Notes: generated by a model not told the origin, from the letters alone. Counted from the first letter of the stretch, positions 10,830 through 22,174 are shown. The stretch: 64,000 nt of DNA from Reticulitermes speratus (GCA_021186555.1 JAJKFL010000007.1:2974501-3038500), one strand, 5' to 3'. Translations and numbers: made by a program.

Positions 10830-11110
10830 GTTTCACACTGTTGACACCGTGCATCTTCGTCATATTAAATTAAGTTATAAACCAACCGATGCACACTAAA
10901 ACCACTGTTTTAAGTAGCTTTATTATAAACTTGTTAAAATTGTACCCCTACACGTGTTTCGATCCTAGGATCATCGTCAGGGGGGTTTTTTTGCTAAAAG
11001 CTACAGTCACTTCAACACATGATTTAAAATATTCTATCTGCACTTTAAAACATAAGTTAAAATCTTGTAAAAAGATTCGTTAAAAGTTGTAAAATTATAA
11101 AAGCACTGTA
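10830..11110 (-). mobile_element. Terminal-repeat-like element (Penelope-type candidate) with a hammerhead core
   Basis: The segment CACACTGTTGACACCGTGCA at about 10834 recurs at 62518, where it is followed by an inverted duplicate. The segment around the ribozyme-like core resembles 51960-52200, with the same order of landmarks (AT-rich lead, CCCTACACG, GTTTC, TCAGGGG, repeated AAAACAT). Penelope-like retroelements are known to carry hammerhead ribozymes in their terminal repeats. No RT or GIY-YIG frame is nearby. Boundaries are approximate. Confidence 0.45.
10944..10986 (-). ncRNA. Hammerhead-ribozyme-like motif 1 (type I layout)
   Basis: On the minus strand the catalytic box CTGACGA (10974-10980) is followed by an extra T, stem II GATCC/GGATC, GAAAC (10956-10960), the self-complementary ACACGTGT as stem III and cleavage-site A before GGGG. 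Stem I pairs CCCC before the box with GGGG after the site. All core positions of CUGANGA...GAAA...UH are met. The extra T between the box and stem II occurs in every copy in this window, and its effect on activity is unknown. Confidence 0.65.
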
Positions 11111-13496
11111 GATGGTAGATTGTGGAACTACTGGCGTGTGGGATCGTGGTATTAAAAGCATATGAAATGTTTTTGCGTGGAGCGGAGTGTACTGCGTGTT
11201 GTGCGGTGGGGAGTACTACGGTGGAGTGGATAAATGTTAACGATTCGGAGAAAAGTGCTGACGCTATCTGCTGGTGGACCTACTCTTCTACCTTGAAGCT
11301 GGAGGCAGGATGTTCCACCGAAACCGTGGTACCTGGTACCTCGTACGTCACAGCATTACATCAAACAAGACACCGCTGCCCCTATCTAAGTCTCTCGGTG
11401 TAACATTCACATCATGTTAGACTGTGTGTTTGTGCAGTCAATCACACTGACGCCTTGTCTCGAACTCTTGGAAATTATCAGTGAAGCGACTTTGCTGGTT
11501 TCAGCGAAATGAGATTTACGTTTGTTTGTACAACAAACTACGTCAGTGGCGTTATTATTAGGCAGAGTGCTTAATAGAGTCCACGTTTTAATTTTCGCTG
11601 AAAACATGTAGGCGTAAAAAGGGGCATATATGGTGATGTGGGGATCTGTAACAGTTCTGTTCATAAATTCATGACACAACATTCCCTTGCATTCTAGTAA
11701 AAACAAATTTTAAACAATTATTTGTATTTTACGTGTACACATACGTGCCTTCTCTAAAATTATATCCAAATTTATAAAACAAAATTACCTAGGCCTACAA
11801 ACCATATGGACAGCCCTTAATAAAATGTATGTTCCAGCTTAAGGAAAAGCATGTAAATTTATAAAGGCTTATAATTTAATTTACATACAAGGCCAATTTA
11901 CAAACGGAATGTATTGATATTTATTCTTGTAGAAAACAGTAATTACTTCAGGCTATAAAAATGAGGCTGTGTGTCCAGTTTTAATTCTGAATTTACTTGT
12001 CAAAATTTTGAATCTTTAAGACATCTGATAAAACCAGCTTGGACGGGTGATCTGTCCATTTTGTTATCTAGCATACTTCACTTTAACCCTTTTAAGGTAC
12101 TATTTTTAACACTTACGGGCATATTATCTGCTCTAGTAGAAGAAAATATCCTTCTTAAAACGTTTCCAGAATGAACGGAAACTGTGTTGCACGTATTTCC
12201 AATATAAGTGAAGCAACCCTCTTGAACTCTCGCTTTTGCAATTTAAAGGGAATTTTATGGCTTCAACAGACAAGACATAACCCTCTTCAGAATTTAAATA
12301 GCATTTTAAAAATTTAAGGGACAAGATGGCTAGAGGGTAGTAAACTTCTGAACAGATATTTCCAGAACTTATATGGCTTGTTATGAATTTAAGAGAATCG
12401 AAACAAGGTCTAGGGTTTATATACGAGTATTGTCTCCGAAGGAGAGGCATAAATGACAAAGGATTTTTTACTTTGGATTGTGCAATTTATTGCTCTAAAT
12501 AATGTAAATGTTTCTAAAGTTTGCCTCCAACTTTACCTTGAAGCTGGTGTCAATATTTTGTTCCGATATGTTGATAACAAGGAGATTACACGGCTGTGCA
12601 TTGCAGAAGACCCGATTCTTAAGACCCACTGCCAGCAACTTCTCAAACCACGAATTACAGAACACTTTCAGCCTGCAATAAACTCAGGCTGTCTAAGTTA
12701 TCTGACAGACATTGATACGGTGGCAAACGGAACATTACGCTCTTAATGGGGAACATAGGATCCCCGCCTCTGTAGTGAACCGAAAGTCACGTGTCCAGAC
12801 GGCAGAAAACTGCTTCACGTCTTTCAGCCTCCTTCACTGGCACTCTAAACATGTAACGCTTCTGACCGCAACCGAGGCACGAAGCCCAGAGTTCAGCTGT
12901 CAGTTAGGTCATGAGGATATTTGTGAAGCCTATGTGGAGTGAAAGTTGATGCAGCGCGCAGCTACTGGGAGCTCGATATTGCATGTAAGAGCGGCCTAAG
13001 CCGATTTACAATGGAACAAGTCTCCGTGCAACTGAACCAGAGTCTGTGTATATTTAGGGAAGTTAAACGTGTGTATGAGTTGTGCGTGAAAATAAACAAA
13101 ACGACTCAAAAACTCAACGAGGAACACATCGCCGATAACCCAGGTTATCTTAGGAAAAACAGACTGGAACGGCGGGTACGTCTATCCAGAACTGGCAAGA
13201 GTGTGTATGAGAAATTGTACAAGTTACGTCATAAACTGAGTCAAGGCTGGTATCGCAAGAATTGTGTAAATGCACAGTAATTATCAGTCTATTGTCTACA
13301 CGTGAAAATGGGTTCCGTTCCGAAATGTTTTTGATATTAACAAGTTTTTATTACGAACTGGTATAAATTCCTTTGAAGTATCAACTGTAAACTTTGACAG
13401 TTCACGTCTCTAGCTGTGATTTCCACACGCAACCATTCATGCAATTAAAAGTATAATATTCGGTCCAAATACAGCTATTTGTTTCTCAAGGAAATC
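11111..13496. other. Long unrecognised region with short frames
   Basis: About 2.4 kb without identifiable repeats. Frames at 11122-11403, 12453-12746, 12712-12942 and 12939-13280 (plus) and 11407-11706 and 12133-12459 (minus) are 76-113 codons. The 12939-13280 product is basic and polar (for example YLRKNRLERRVRLSRTGKSV) and might be a decayed exon or transposon relic, but I recognise no family. No clear splice-bounded exon series was found. Confidence 0.4.
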
Positions 13497-13522
13497 AGCT
13501 ACATGTTTCGGCCAAAATAATT
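13497..13522 (-). ncRNA. 3' half of a hammerhead-like motif
   Basis: The minus strand reads GGCCGAAACATGTAGCTG: the 3' strand of stem II, GAAAC, the ACATGT stem III and a GTA cleavage site. No CTGANGA box is found at the expected distance upstream, where TTATTTTGG occurs instead. A decayed copy. Confidence 0.4.
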
Positions 13523-13645
13523 TTTTGTATTTCCGTGTACGCATATGTTACGAGAAATCTAAACTGCATACGCTAGTTAATATTCATTTTTAAGGACAAA
13601 TAATAATTTGAAACAAGCTTATTATACGCCAATTTACAGAAATTA

Positions 13646-14317
13646 ATGATTCTAAATTTAACAATATGCAATCCTATATACAATCAGAGAGGTCAAATGC
13701 TTATTGACTTCTGTGAAAGAAATGGACTGCCTATAACAAATACATGGTTCAAAAAACCTAAAAGAAGATTGTACACGTGGAAATCACCAGGGGATAGCAG
13801 TCGATATCAGCTGGACTATGTACTAGTGAAACAGCGATTCAGGAACAGTGTGAAGGATGTGCAGACACTGCCTGGAGCAGATATTGACTCTGACCACAAT
13901 TTACTGGTTGCAACGATCTGCACCAGATTGAAGAAGATCATGAGGTTCCACAAGAAAAAACCAAGATGGGATTTGGAGAAGCTATATGCTCAACGACAGG
14001 TAGTACACGATAGACTAGAAGAACAGCTTGGTGCAATCAAATGTGAAAGTGGGAATGTGGAAGTGCAGTGGAACAATATCAAGAAATGTGTGTCAGATAC
14101 TGTGAGTGGTTTGATGGGAAAAGTCGAGAGGAGAGCAAGAAAGCCATGGATTACACAGGAGATGATCAGTAAAATGGATGAACGAAGGAAGTGGAAGAAT
14201 GTCAACAACGAAGAAGGAAGGAAGAACTACAGAAGACTGAGGAACGAATTGAAAAGAGCCACGGACAACGCCAAGAAGGAATATCTGGAGAGCATATGCG
14301 ACGAGATCATAGAATTT
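13646..14317 (+). pseudogene. LINE endonuclease domain (EEP/AP-endonuclease-like), truncated
   Basis: The frame encodes the C-terminal half of the exonuclease-endonuclease-phosphatase domain of a non-LTR retrotransposon, of the kind often mislabelled craniofacial development protein 2. Visible are NQRGQMLIDFCERNGL, then YTWKSPGDSSRYQLDYVLVK and the catalytic-type motif DSDHNLLVA (the SDH of AP-like endonucleases), followed by a lysine- and arginine-rich linker ending CDEIIEF. The domain's N-terminal half (metal-binding N and E) is missing; homology starts near codon 10, so the ATG at 13646 is probably not native. At 14317 the frame runs into an inserted element that supplies its stop (SGD, then TAA). 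The ORF resumes at 15885. Confidence 0.85.
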
Positions 14318-15889
14318 AGTGGAGATTAAATAAAAATAAGGGATGTGAAGTGAAGGGGTGTGAAGTGATGTGAAGTGAAGTGCTCTGGTTTCGAAGTGAA
14401 GTGAAGTGAATTAAGTTCTTGGGGGATATAATTAGCATGTACTTTGGTCTGACTTTATACTGAGGATATTCTAACGCACTGAAATTAATTAATGTGTGGG
14501 TGTTTTTTTGTATTGTGCGTGTTTTTTTTTCTTGTACTGTGTATGGGTGTTTTTTGTAAGGTGTGGATGCTTTTGTAAGGTGTGGATGATTTGTAAGTTG
14601 TGGATGTTTTTGTAATGTGTGTACGGTGTTTAATATGTGTACTTGTATTTACTGTATGTATTTTGTTTACTGTATGTATTTTGTTTTGTATGTGTAAGGG
14701 TGTTTTGTAAGGTGTGGATGTTTTTGTAAGGTGTGGATGTTTTTGTAAGGTGTGGATGCTTTTGTAAGGAGTGGATGCTTTTGTAAGGTGCAGATGTTTT
14801 TGTAATGTGTGTACGGTGTTCTAATGTGTGTACTTGTATTTACTGTATGTATTTTGTTTTGTATGTGTATGGGTGTTTTTGTAAGGTGTGTACGGTGTTC
14901 TAATATGAGTACTTGTATTTACTGTATGTATTTTGTTTTGTATGTGCATGGGTGTTTTTGTAAGGTGTGAACGGGGTTCTTCTAATATGTGTACTTGTAT
15001 TTACTGTATGTATTTTGTTTTGTATGTGTATGGGTGTTTTAGTAAGGTGCGTACGGTTTTCTAATATGTGTATTTGTATTTACTGTATGTATTTTGTTTT
15101 GTATGTGTATGGGTGTTTTTGTAAGGTGCGTACGGTTTTCTAATATGTGTATTTGTATTTACTGTATGTATTTTGTTTTGTATGTGTATGGGTGTTTTTG
15201 TAAGGTGTGGATGTTTTTGTAAGGTGTGGATGTTTTTGTAAGGTGTGGATGCTTTTGTAAGGAGTGGATGCTTTTGTAAGGTGCAGATGTTTTTGTAATG
15301 TGTGTACGGTGTTCTAATGTGTGTACTTGTATTTACTGTATGTATTTTGTTTTGTATGTGTATGGGTGTTTTTGTAAGGTGTGTACGGTGTTCTAATATG
15401 AGTACTTGTATTTACTGTATGTATTTTGTTTTGTATGTGCATGGGTGTTTTTGTAAGGTGTGAACGGGGTTCTTCTAATATGTGTACTTGTATTTACTGT
15501 ATGTATTTTGTTTTGTATGTGTATGGGTGTTTTTGTAAGGTGTGGATGTATTTGTAAGGTATGGATGTTTTTGTAAGGTGTGGATGCTTTTGTAAGGAGT
15601 GGATGCTTTTGCAAGGTGTGGATGTTTTTGTAATGTGTGTACGGTGTTCTAATGTGTGTACTTGTATTTACTGTATGTATTTTGTTTTGTAATTGTGTAT
15701 AGTTTGTTTTGTATTGTTAATTTTATGTATATTTATATGTCCATTTGTATTGTGTGTACTAGTGTAAGGACTACTGCCACCGGGTGAAAACCCAATTGCA
15801 GTAAATAATAGTAATAAATAATAGTAATAATAAGTTAGGACATGTACTGCCACACGTGCTAAATGGACAGCTGATTGTCATTATAATTT
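14313..15889. mobile_element. 1.57-kb VNTR-rich insertion splitting the LINE ORF
   Basis: The LINE reads AGAATTT up to 14317 and continues AATTTCAAAGAACAGG from 15885, so positions 14318-15884 interrupt it. AATTT at 14313-14317 and 15885-15889 looks like a 5-bp target duplication. The inserted DNA has a GTGAA-rich start (14344-14412), a VNTR (14420-15690) and a unique 3' segment (15690-15835) with TGCCACCGGGTGAAAACCC and a TAATAA-rich tail. A copy of that 3' segment lies at 63895-64000 on the minus strand. I infer a non-autonomous retroelement with an expandable core; no protein is encoded. Confidence 0.75.
14420..15690. repeat. Complex minisatellite with about 492-bp higher-order period
   Basis: Two motifs alternate: a 19-bp unit (GTGGATGTTTTTGTAAGGT) and a longer block with TACTTGTATTTACTGTATGT and TTTTGTTTTGTATGTG. 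The run from about 14700 to 15010 recurs at about 15190-15505 with a 492-bp offset, including private variants such as TTTGTAAGGAGTGGATG (14761 and 15253). A partial third copy starts near 15535. Confidence 0.85.
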
Positions 15890-16095
15890 CAAAGAACAGG
15901 ACGTTATGATGTAATGTACATGAAGACAAAGGAGCTAGGTTGGAAAGAAAACCATGGAATTCAAAACGTTGGCATCGAAGACTCTCAAGGGAATATAATA
16001 ATAGATCAGAGACGAGTACTGTAAATTTGGGAGAATTATATCACAGAGCTCTACGATCGAGCTAATCGACCAGAAAACCTAGAAGTCGAACTTTT
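15885..16095 (+). pseudogene. Continuation of the LINE ORF after the VNTR insertion
   Basis: Read in frame from 15886, the segment encodes FQRTGRYDVMYMKTKELGW, then a GIEDSQGN stretch, then IWENYITELYDRANRPENLE, the linker between endonuclease and RT in this LINE family. A TAA at 16022-16024 replaces an expected lysine codon. Homology ends near 16095, where another insertion or breakpoint follows. With 13646-14317 it shows that the LINE copy predates the VNTR insertion. Confidence 0.75.
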
Positions 16096-16190
16096 GACGC
16101 TTTAGAAAATAAAAAAAAAAAATATATTGCTTCTCCGATAATCGAACCCAGAATCGTCGGTCAGCCAGCCCCTAACCTAGCCACTATACA
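16096..16190 (-). mobile_element. Possible SINE family I (tRNA-like head only)
   Basis: The minus strand has an A-box-like TGGCTAGGTTAGGGG and a B-box GGGTTCGATTATC 30 bp later, then an AT-rich tail with a run of T. The spacing fits a tRNA-derived promoter. No second copy is seen in the window. Confidence 0.4.
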
Positions 16191-16655
16191 TAGGCTGCAA
16201 TGTTATTGTTATGCGTGTTACTGTAGAAGATCACTGAAGAGACGTGACGTGATATGAACATGTCTAACGACAAGTAAATTCTACAGTTATTTGCAGTCTG
16301 AACGTGAACTTGAATTACTGTCTCATTGATGCTGATGAAGTAACCAACTAATTAGTTTTCGTGCAAGCTGCTGCCTACAGACAGGCAACAGCAGCACTAA
16401 CAGAAGAACGTGTCAATATTGACACACCCGCTCAGTGTTTTAGGCGTCATGGTGTAAAGGGATGGGAGTGTACGTTTTGAAGCCGGGTGTGGTGCTGGAT
16501 GTTGGTGTCAGATGTCGCTAATGTGTTGTCAGTTGTCACAAAGCAAATTCCATGGCCCAGCTTTACAGCTGAAACACAAAATTTATATCTGAATTCGAAA
16601 TGTAAGCATTTCCGATGACTGACTAAACTAGTGAGACTGTGACTTATGAAATTGT
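16191..16655. other. No recognisable feature
   Basis: No repeat or ORF supported. The 92-codon minus frame at 16447-16725 has no motif and overlaps the next repeat. Confidence 0.4.
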
Positions 16656-16659
16656 TACG

Positions 16660-17206
16660 TCTATCGTATAAATAAGAGAGGCGATGTACGTATAACGTAA
16701 CAATGAAGTTCGTTCGCGTAACCACTGTTGCAGTGGAATAGCAATAAGTATTACGTACTCTGAGTGTGTGTCTGTAGCCTTAGTTATCCAGCAAGCAAAG
16801 CGCATGCGCCATATAAGGCTTATATTGTCATCTGTGGCCTGTCTGGCTGTACCATATTCTTCCACATTATCTTACACACGGCACGATTTTCGGAAAAATG
16901 TTATTGAACATAAAATGTGTGTTTTGATTTTCTCTACAAATTTTATCTGAAACATTTTTCATTCTAGGAGGTATTCAGCACATATTATCATAAATGTATA
17001 TAGATCTTCATGTAAAGTACCGGTTATTCTTGTCAGATTTTAATCAAACTTGAATTTTCTCGACATATTTTCGAAAACCACTCAAATATCAAATCTCATG
17101 AAAATTCGTTTTGTGGGAGCCGAGTTGTTCCATGCGGACGGACGGAGAGACAGACAGACATGACGAAGGTAATAGTCGCTTTTCGCAATTTTGCGAACGT
17201 GCCTAA
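16660..17206 (+). repeat. Interspersed repeat family F, copy 1
   Basis: A roughly 0.5-kb repeat also found at 17514-17985 (minus), 20490-21003 (plus) and 43350-43865 (minus). Conserved landmarks: GCGATGTACG, CGCGTAACC, TGTCTGTAGCCTTAGTTATC, GCAAAGCGCATGCGC, CATGTAAAGTACC, a GGACGGACGG run and an end at CGCAATTTTGCGAACGTGCC. A GCGCGTTCGC-like block near one end and GCGAACGCGCC-like block near the other suggest short inverted repeats. No protein is encoded; class unknown. Confidence 0.8.
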
Positions 17207-17349
17207 GAAATTGTACATCCTAACGAACACCGTGGTCAAGTTTCAGGTCTGCTGCTTCCTGTCCGGCCGGTTGCAGTTCCACATCTCGCAAGGAAACTGA
17301 CAATTTTTTCGGTCTCTTAAGTCTTCACGAAAATACCTCCATGGAGCAG

Positions 17350-17496
17350 AGTCCTTACTGAGAAGCTAACAGTTCCTCAGCTAGTCAACAAATTCCCCAC
17401 ATTTTGTGGAACCCAAAGGTTAATTACCGCATTCACAAGACCCCGACAACTATCCCTATCCTGAACCAGATCAATCCAGTCCATGCCTCCCATCAC
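17350..17496 (-). pseudogene. LINE 3' fragment
   Basis: Minus-strand homology to the tail of the 46.6-kb LINE family: ATGGACTGGATTGATCTGGT encodes a DWIDL-like motif, then GACAGGGATAGTTGTCGGGG, then a 3' UTR with GCTGAGGAACTGTTAGC. It sits 18 bp from family F copy 4. Confidence 0.65.
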
Positions 17497-17513
17497 ACTA
17501 ATTAAAGATCCAT

Positions 17514-17985
17514 TTTTAGGCGCCGTTGCAAAATTTCGGAAAGCGACTATTAGCTTCGTCATGTCTGTCTGTCAATCCGTCCGTCCGTCTGTCCGCCCGC
17601 ATGGAACAACTCGGTTCCCACTGACGGATTTTCATGAAATTTCGTATTTGAGGATGTTTCGAAAATTTGTAGAGAAAATAAATTTTCATTAAAACCTGGC
17701 AAGAATAACGAGTACTTTACATGAAGACCCAAGTCCCTTTACGGTAACATCTCGCGCAATTTTCTTACAATGAGAAATATTTTAAACAAATTTGTAGAGA
17801 TAGTCAAAACTCACATTTGCTGCTCAAAATCTTTTTTTTTTCCGAAACTCGTGACATCTATGAGATAATGTGAAAATATGACAGAACCAGACAGGCCAAA
17901 CAAGACAATGTAATGCTGCGTAGAAAAGATGGAATTTGCATGCGGGATAATTAAGGCAAGAACACAGACACGCGCTCTCAAGATT
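17514..17985 (-). repeat. Interspersed repeat family F, copy 4
   Basis: Reverse-orientation copy beginning TTTTAGGCGCCGTTGC on the plus strand, with the (GTCTGTCC)n tract at about 17565-17600 and CATGAAATTTCGTATTTGAG. The far end (17880-17985) is decayed. It lies head to head with copy 1, about 300 bp away. Confidence 0.75.
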
Positions 17986-18404
17986 TAATACCTATTGCTT
18001 CATAACTGATTAATTACGTCTGATCTCGTAAAATGTATTACGGCAACACAAACACTAAGAAACTGCACAACGACTTACGTGTCATTACGATGTGTTTCGC
18101 CAAATTGTACCTCCAAGAACGCCATGAGCAAATAGACATTGTTTTGCTTCAATACAGCGTTTATACGTAAAGTGTTAAAACAGTGCAAATTAGCTGGAAT
18201 ATAATTTCTTTCAAAAACTCTTACGTAAATTTTGCATTGTTGTCGGTGACATAAATTTGCCATAAGAGCATTGTTGTGCAACAATATGTTTATATATTTA
18301 ACAGTGACATGTAACTCGACAACACACACAGAATTCAGTGCTGTGTTCCTCTGCAACAATGATTACATGAAGACGCCACACTGTTACTTTATACCTACAT
18401 TGCA
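17986..18404. other. No recognisable feature
   Basis: Unrecognised. The 94-codon minus frame at 18075-18359 and plus frame at 18271-18489 have no motif. Confidence 0.4.
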
Positions 18405-18665
18405 TATCTTGTACCACTGTTTTCCCCATCTATGCCTAGGTCTTCAAAGTGTTCTCTTTCCCTCAGGTCTCCCCACCAAAACAGTGTAACGCACTCTTCC
18501 TGTATCCAGTCTTCATAACAAGCCACGATAAATAAGTACAAACAGAGGAGTCTTCCTCGAAGAACTGATGTTGTTCAGCTAGTCAAGATACTTCCTGTCT
18601 TTTATACAACCAGAATATTGATTGTCTTGTTTAGAAGAGCCCATCGCTGGGTGTATGACGGGTAA
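18405..18665 (-). pseudogene. Two small LINE 3' fragments
   Basis: Positions 18418-18485 contain CCCCATCTATGCCTAGGTC and CAGGTCTCCCCACC, seen also at 46605-46655. Positions 18566-18665 resemble the 3' UTR end (TTCAGCTAGTCAAGATACTT, AAGAGCCCATCGCTGG). The order is not that of one intact element, so they are separate or rearranged relics. Confidence 0.5.
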
Positions 18666-18889
18666 ACACTTCAGTGGTTTGGTAATAGAGTACACAAACA
18701 CAGGGTGAGATTAGTCCTAAGCTTATTTGTGTCGTGGTTTTATAAATAAATAATTAAAACCGAAGTGCTCAAAACAATGCAAATAAACAGGCAGGCTACA
18801 GGCAACGTCACGCAGACACAAACCATCCAACACGCCTCGACAAAACACCAAATGCGACGTACTTTCTCCCAAGAACACTTCTAATTACA

Positions 18890-19090
18890 AACTGAATTTT
18901 GTTGAATGTAACTAACTTTACGGATAAGGGCCCTTCTTGAGAAAGCAAAGGTCAGTAACCCCATACGAAATTTCCCGTCTTGTGTGAAATCAAAAGTGTT
19001 CATTACTGTTTTCACAACAGCCTGTTCTCGGACCCTACCCTGAGCCACGATAATCCAGGCCACATCCTACAGGCTACTTCTGTTAAGGTC
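18890..19090 (-). pseudogene. LINE 3' fragment
   Basis: Minus strand reads from GCCTGTAGGATGTGGCCTGG through a decayed GCTCAGGGTAGGGTCC and GTTGTGAAAACAGTAATGA to the 3' UTR, following the order of the same LINE tail as 17350-17496. Frames are broken. Confidence 0.5.
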
Positions 19091-19452
19091 CTTCTATCCT
19101 TCCAGTTAGGCGCATGGCTAGATCTCTCAACTTGACACATTTCCTTTCATATCTACCGAACAAAATGTCAGCACTTCTCTGCGCTTCCACTAATGCTGCT
19201 CTAATGCTTCGCTAGCCACTTCGTGTTCCACGTCATCTCCGTTGAATTGCAGAGCCAAATTTATGACGTTTCTAGACTATTAGCGATCTATGCAATTTCC
19301 ATTTTCACCGTCGCTCACTGAAAGACGTCTTCCCTTACCTCCAAATACTTTCTCAGCAACAAATCCTCAGTTACGTATATCAGTCTATCCTCTGGATGAA
19401 AGACAAACTTGAACACTGAAGGACTATACTAGATATCGGCCCAGTGCAGGTT

Positions 19453-19733
19453 TATATGAAGTCGGGGAGTGCTTGTTATCATTCGGGCAGCATCTTCTGT
19501 CTTACAGTTTGCTATCCAAAAATACAAAGATTAAGATATACAGAACTATAATTTTGCTCTTGTTTTGTATGGGTGTGAAACTTGGTCTGTCACATTGAGG
19601 GAGGAACATAGCTGAGGGTGTTCGAGAATATGGGTGCTGAGGGGGATATTTGGGCTAAGAGGGACGAGGTAACAGGGGAGTGGAGAAGACTACATAACGA
19701 GGAACTTAGTGATCTGTACTCATCACCAAATAT
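19453..19733 (+). pseudogene. LINE RT fragment
   Basis: Homologous to the middle of 46566-47162: TATGGGTGTGAAACTTGGTC (YGCETWS), GGAGGAACATAGCTGAGGG, then AAGAGGGACGAGGTAACAGG (KRDEVTGEW) and CTCATCACCAAATAT (SSPN). Frameshifts separate the pieces. It ends in AT-rich sequence at 19733. Confidence 0.75.
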
Positions 19734-19891
19734 TATTTTTATTATTATATTATATAATTATAATATATTTATATTATATATTATTTTACTCTTAAAGTTT
19801 GGCTTTCTGAATAGGCATATTTCACCTAAATAATGAAGAAAGAATCATGTCGACTGCTCGGAGTATCTGTATGACGGCTGTTGCAGTGCCG

Positions 19892-20227
19892 GACATGTAC
19901 ACCTTATAACAGTGCCATGTAAACCTTATAACAGTGCCATGTACACCTTATAACAGTGCCATGTACACCTTATAACAGTGCCATGTACACCTTATAACAG
20001 TGCCATGTACACCTTATAACAGTGCCAGTACACCTTATAACAGTGCCATGTACACCTTATAACAGTGCCATGTACACCTTATAACAGTGCCATGTACACC
20101 ATATAACAGTGCCATGTACCCTTATAACAGTGCCATGTACCCTTATAACAGTGCCATGTACACCTTATAACAGTGCCATGTACACCTTATAACAGTGCCA
20201 TGTACACCTTATAACAGTGCCATGTCC
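19892..20227. repeat. Minisatellite, 22-bp unit, about 15 copies
   Basis: The unit CCATGTACACCTTATAACAG plus TG recurs every 22 bp, with some 20- to 21-bp units. 22 is not a multiple of three and no frame is kept. Confidence 0.95.
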
Positions 20228-20489
20228 TTACACAAGCATTACTTGAAATACGCCCAGAAATATTACGCCCTTCCTTGAAAGCATATCTGGCTCTGAAAGT
20301 AAGCAAGTGTTCACGGGGCAACACATTTAAGACTGCAACAGTCTCAAGTAATTGGCAGGTAGAATCCAAACGTAACTGGAAAATTTATCAGCACGCTGAC
20401 CTCTCAGTAATGCACACGCACAAAGTGTGACTGTAGTGCAGCATCGCACGCACACACACGCACACACACATATGAGGCAACAAGAGGGG

Positions 20490-21003
20490 CAATGTACGTG
20501 AAAAGGTAATATTGAGGCGCGTTCGCGTAACCATTGTTGCCGTCTAAAACAATAAGCATTACATATTATTAGTGTGTGTCTGTAGCCTTAGTTATCCAGC
20601 ATGCAAAGCGCATGCGCTGTATTATATTGTCATCTGTGGCCTTCTGGCTGTACCATATTTTTCCACATTATCTCGTAAATGACACGATTTTCGGAAAAAA
20701 GTTATTGAACATAAAATGTGTTTTGATTTTCTCTACAAATTGGTCTTAAATATTTCTCATTCCAAGAAGAATTCAGAGAAATATTGTCATAAATGTACAT
20801 AGGTCTTCATGTAAAGTACCGTTATTGTTGTCAGATTTTAATTAAACTTGAATTTCCTCGACAGATTTTCGAAAAATAATCAAATACCAAATTTCATGAA
20901 AATCCGTTCAGTGTGAGCCGAGTTGTTCCATGCGGACGGACGGACAGACAGACAAACATGAAGCTAGTAGTCGCTTTTCACAGTTTTGCCAAGGCTCCTA
21001 ATA
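20490..21003 (+). repeat. Interspersed repeat family F, copy 3
   Basis: Plus-oriented copy with GAGGCGCGTTCGCGTAACC at 20515, GCAAAGCGCATGCGC, TGTTCCATGCGGACGGACGG and an end CCAAGGCTCCTAA. It is the most complete copy for the boundary on the left side. A (CA)n run at 20449-20470 lies just outside. Confidence 0.8.
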
Positions 21004-21339
21004 ACACAAGTTTCTCAGTCTAGCGGCGACATAGGGCCTAACACGCACTGTAGAACTGTCCAGAACCTAACCTACGTTTCAACGTAGGCGGACTATTCAT
21101 TTAGCTCCTTATTTATGGCTTATATATGTTATATTTAACAACTTTTAAATATTTCAGATTATAAAATGTATGTAATGATATTGTTATTATTAAATAACTG
21201 GTTGGATAAACGTGACAGGAAGTGACGATTACCGAATTTAGCAGCCAACTGCATGAAGCAAAGTCTTTCTTTGATGGTAACAGATCTTGAACAAGTTAGG
21301 AAATGTCACGCTTTTTATGGACACACTGTGTGTATAACA

Positions 21340-21605
21340 ACCCGCAACCGGTCCCTGTTCTAAGTCAGATTAGTCCAATCCATTACCACTTTCACACTTC
21401 TGCTGTTCTAGAGACACCAACCTAATCCTTTCAAATAATTTTAATATTTCCCTCCCATCTACGCCCAGGTCTTCAAAATTACCTGCTTCCTTCAGATTTT
21501 CTTAATAAATTGGATACATCTGTTCCGTATCATGCCTGCCATGTGTCCAGCTCATCTAATCCCATTTCATTTCCACATCCTAAGACACCTAAAATTTAGC
21601 GAGGA
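21340..21605 (-). pseudogene. LINE RT tail fragment, decayed
   Basis: It contains CTCCCATCTACGCCCAGGTC and TGCCTGCCATGTGTCC in the order seen at 46600-46720 on the same strand, plus CAGATTAGTCCAATCCATTA from the DWIDL region. Similarity is patchy. Confidence 0.5.
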
Positions 21606-21935
21606 GATTGTAGACTAATCTAATTTTCTATCATGTCTCTTAATGCGTAGACTCAGGAAACACGAGAACACTCCGTCAGTATTGTAAGTGTTGAGGTCGA
21701 AATGTGAAACAGAGACCTTCCGGCTACAGAGACCTCCCCTCTTGACTGGACCTTCGGGGATTGGATTTGTCCGTTTCTTGGTCACATTGCTGGTGCCTAA
21801 GACCTACACGTTCTAAGGCGAGTTAGCTTCTTTGGTATAGCGACTAGGGAACAGAATGGGCAAAGAGTAGGACTATCGTCGTTAGAATCTCTTCTCCACA
21901 ACGTCCAAACCGGCTGGAACGTAACCAGCTGTGTA
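21606..21935. other. No recognisable feature
   Basis: Unrecognised stretch between a LINE relic and a possible SINE relic. The minus frames at 21797-21997 and 21844-22077 have no motif. Confidence 0.35.
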
Positions 21936-22090
21936 TCCAATAAATAACGGGGGTCTTTCTCCATGGGAAAAAGCGGCTGGGGCGTGAAGCTGACCACTCA
22001 GTTTCATCTAGTGTCGAAATTAATATGCATGGAGTTATACCTTCCCACCCCCATGCACCGTCACGGTGCACACACAAATACTTTTACCTT
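21936..22090 (+). mobile_element. Diverged SINE-like family A
   Basis: AAAGCGGCTGGGGCGTGAAG, a TTTCATCTAGTG segment and TTTTACCTTC match the body and tail order of family A at 1-240. About half the positions differ in other parts. Confidence 0.45.
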
Positions 22091-22174
22091 CATAACACAC
22101 ATTATTCCAGCTACATCCCTTCTCAGTACTGTCAGTGACCTTAGTGTTTCTGCTATCTATGTACGGTGGCAATT

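Noticed and set aside
12453..13280. Exons of an ankyrin-like or other host gene
   Set aside because: Some residues look like a repeat protein (VCLQLYLEAGVN), but no repeat consensus, splice-site order or second unit could be supported.
20449..20470. (CA)n as part of family F
   Set aside because: It is absent next to the other F copies, so it is an independent microsatellite.
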